Notes under the pieces: model-generated
Database searches by the model: none
The model's input: only the letters and a program-made list of their open reading frames with translations
What the model was told of the DNA's origin: nothing
Part shown: in pieces, positions 23,438 to 24,926 of the stretch
Numbering within the stretch: the first letter of the stretch is position 1
How the letters are laid out: every line of letters begins with the position of its first letter
Origin: Chrysochromulina tobinii
Lineage: Eukaryota > Haptophyta > Prymnesiales > Chrysochromulinaceae
DNA: 24,926 nt
Assembly (NCBI GenBank): GCA_001275005.1
Contig: JWZX01002452.1
Coordinates: forward strand, 1-24,926
Reading direction: 5' to 3'
Program-made: the position numbers and the translations under genes

Positions 23438-24388
23438 CTACAAGGCGTCCTTCGCTCGCTGCCCTTGAGAGGTGGAGCCCCTCGGGGGCGACTCCGCATG
23501 TGCGGGCGCGAGCCGAGAACCGAAGGGGAAATGACTAGGGCTCGTGCTGGGACGAAGCTCTTCACGCACAGCTGGTGAGCCGTCCCAGTCTGGCAAATAG
23601 AGGTAGGCGTCCTCGTCCTCGCGGGGGTCGTATGGGCGGAACATGCTTGAGCGGTCATGCACTAGTTGCGACGACCGTTTCCGCAGGAAGCGAGCGGCCT
23701 TTTTCTCGGCTGTCGGTCCCTTCCAGGCAGTCACCATCTCCAGCGCATCTCCCTGCGAAACTCCGGCGATCGAGTGCACTGTCTCGATGGCCGCTGCGGC
23801 CTCTTCGGCCAAGGAGGTAGCGGACCCTCTCGGAGGAAATTGGCGGAAGGCGGGCGCGGCCCAAGTCCGCTTCGCGAGCTCTGCCGCCTCCGGCAGGGTG
23901 GGCAAAAAGGAGATGTGCTCCTCGGCCATGCGATGCTCGTGCGCGTTGCGCCGCTGCTGCCGCATCGCGAGCAGGTGGTTCGGCTCGGGCATCGGCCCGG
24001 GCGAGGGCATTATCAGCGCATCAGCTGCGAGACCGGGATGCGCGTACCGCGCCGCGTCGTTGGCGCTCCGCACGCGCCGCCGATGTGCCTCCTCGCGTAC
24101 GCGGTGGATCGGAAAGGGCTCTCCGATCCTGAGCGACTGCTGAAGTGCACCGCTGCGCCGATGGGCGCGCTTTGCTCGCTCCAAATCCCGCTCGAGCGAC
24201 TGCCAGACCCGCTCGAGGTGCACCTGCCGGTTGTCGAAGACAGGCTTGCCATGAACGGGTGCGGATGGGCGGCTCAGGTTAGAGCCTTCATACGTCTCAT
24301 GTAGACTTTCGAGCGACAGGTTTGGCGTGAGCCCTCGCGAAAGCCCTTTAACAGACGCAATCGTGGCGGCGCCCGCGAGGCTGCCCAT
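23438..24388 (-). CDS. Hypothetical protein, charged and Pro/Ala-rich
   Basis: I do not recognise it. The frame is open to a GTG at 24412 and further up through an Arg/Glu/Ala-rich stretch, but the first ATG is at 24388 (MGSLAGAATIASV), giving 316 residues. An upstream exon is possible, since the open frame continues to a stop near 24475. The product has a helical basic region (about residues 55-115 with HLERVWQSLERDLERAKRAHRR), a HEHRMAEEHISFLPTLPEAAELAKRTW segment split around residues 149-176, a short helix-rich part (AIETVHSIAGVSQGDALEMV), and an acidic-aromatic patch (REDEDAYLYLPDWDG). The tail is Ser/Pro-rich. There is no signal peptide or membrane segment. SRPSAP and LRPSTSP resemble the RPxSA style of the gene at 6841 only weakly. 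It converges on pirin. Confidence 0.65.
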   Translation of the reverse strand: MGSLAGAATIASVKGLSRGLTPNLSLESLHETYEGSNLSRPSAPVHGKPVFDNRQVHLERVWQSLERDLERAKRAHRRSGALQQSLRIGEPFPIHRVREEAHRRRVRSANDAARYAHPGLAADALIMPSPGPMPEPNHLLAMRQQRRNAHEHRMAEEHISFLPTLPEAAELAKRTWAAPAFRQFPPRGSATSLAEEAAAAIETVHSIAGVSQGDALEMVTAWKGPTAEKKAARFLRKRSSQLVHDRSSMFRPYDPREDEDAYLYLPDWDGSPAVREELRPSTSPSHFPFGSRLAPAHAESPPRGSTSQGQRAKDAL

Positions 24389-24926
24389 GCGCGAAAGGCT
24401 CGGAACCTTCACTGGTGTAGGCGCCGCCGCCGCGCGCTCGCGCTCGCGCTCTCGTGCGGCGAGGCCTTCGCAGTGTCAAGGCGCGTCAACACGCGTCTCT
24501 GTAACGTCGGGAGCCGGTATGGTCTGTTCGTTTGGGGCGCTCAAGCTCTGTGAACGGCATCCTGTGAATGGATACACGTTTAGCATCTTACTATGCTATA
24601 GGGACATACTCGGTACTGGGTGCCACACCGATCCTAGGTTGCATCTCGCGCTTCGGGCGATTCACCGGAACTCCCCGAGATTATCTCCGTGATCTCATCT
24701 CCGATATCTCCTCGGAGATTATCTGCGAGATCGGATCTCCGATATCTCCTCGTTCTGGCTACTGTCCACTACGACGTCCTGAGTGACGGCAGTACCGTCT
24801 GGATGTCAGCAAGGCGGTTGCTGGGGTTGGTTGGTGGGTTTGACTCTTTGGAGCTTGAGCGCGAGCGGGGGCTTGTGCGCCGAGTTCGGCTTGCCATGCT
24901 TTTCGGCGTGACGTCTGAGGGCGGCA
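24389..24926. other. 5' region of the last gene; possible edge of another gene
   Basis: Besides the tandem repeat at 24677-24752, nothing is certain. The last about 110 bases read on the minus strand as Lys/Pro/Ser-rich open frames (for example KPPLALKLQRVKPTNQPQQP) that could be the 3' end of a gene running in from the right; too short to support. Confidence 0.4.
24677..24752. repeat. 38-bp tandem duplication
   Basis: Two adjacent 38-bp units, 24677-24714 and 24715-24752, differ at four positions. Each begins gagattatct and ends atctccgatatctcctcg. The units also contain complementary words (cggagat and atctccg), so the segment can fold. It lies about 290 bp upstream of the last gene's ATG. 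Confidence 0.92.

Overview
The window looks like nuclear DNA of a flagellated alga with a secondary (complex) plastid; a haptophyte is my best guess. It is GC-rich and holds fourteen protein genes, almost all in single open frames, on both strands. One gene (alpha-galactosidase) has two clear GT-AG introns. Many products are eukaryote-specific (kinesin-9, ankyrin and armadillo proteins, a cytochrome b5-fused desaturase). The two light-dependent protochlorophyllide reductases start with signal-peptide-like leaders followed by Ala/Pro/Arg-rich transit-like stretches. Neither leader has the Phe that usually follows the signal peptide in diatom-type plastid targeting, so a haptophyte fits better than a diatom. 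This assignment is inference. Several open frames can be extended upstream to GTG or TTG codons; for a nuclear gene I moved those starts to the first good ATG.

Layout. 1-2.7 kb: a coiled-coil protein of unknown function and an armadillo-repeat protein, both minus. 2.8-4.2 kb: protochlorophyllide reductase copy 1 (plus), divergent from the armadillo gene. 5.0-6.6 kb: a cysteine-free thioredoxin-fold secretory protein and a secretory ankyrin protein, both minus. 6.8-8.7 kb: a large disordered protein with six RPxSA motifs, a SAP-like helix pair and a chromodomain-like segment (plus). 9.5-10.5 kb: a membrane-anchored FkbM-type methyltransferase (minus), divergent from a three-exon GH27 alpha-galactosidase (10.7-12.3 kb). 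12.9-14.2 kb: a broken, probably glycosyltransferase-related gene. 15.0-16.9 kb: a delta-8-sphingolipid-desaturase-like enzyme (minus), divergent from a kinesin-9/KIF6-like gene (17.3-19.7 kb) whose frame is interrupted twice by compensating shifts. 20.4-21.6 kb: protochlorophyllide reductase copy 2. 22.0-23.0 kb: pirin. 23.4-24.4 kb: an unrecognised protein (minus).

This is ordinary mixed eukaryotic gene order, not an operon or island. Themes that recur are chlorophyll synthesis (two reductases), flagellum-type proteins (kinesin-9; RPxSA-rich protein, weaker), and secretory-pathway enzymes (alpha-galactosidase, FkbM, thioredoxin-like, ankyrin). The spacers hold most of the unexplained structure: long perfect palindromes at 1-24 and 19916-19953 (a third, 7934-7959, lies inside a gene), a dispersed repeat shared by 12.8 kb and 19.9-20.1 kb, CTTGA pentamer arrays upstream of the kinesin and of reductase copy 2, and very GC-rich blocks in three long spacers between converging genes. 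I see no rRNA, tRNA, CRISPR array, transposase or viral gene.
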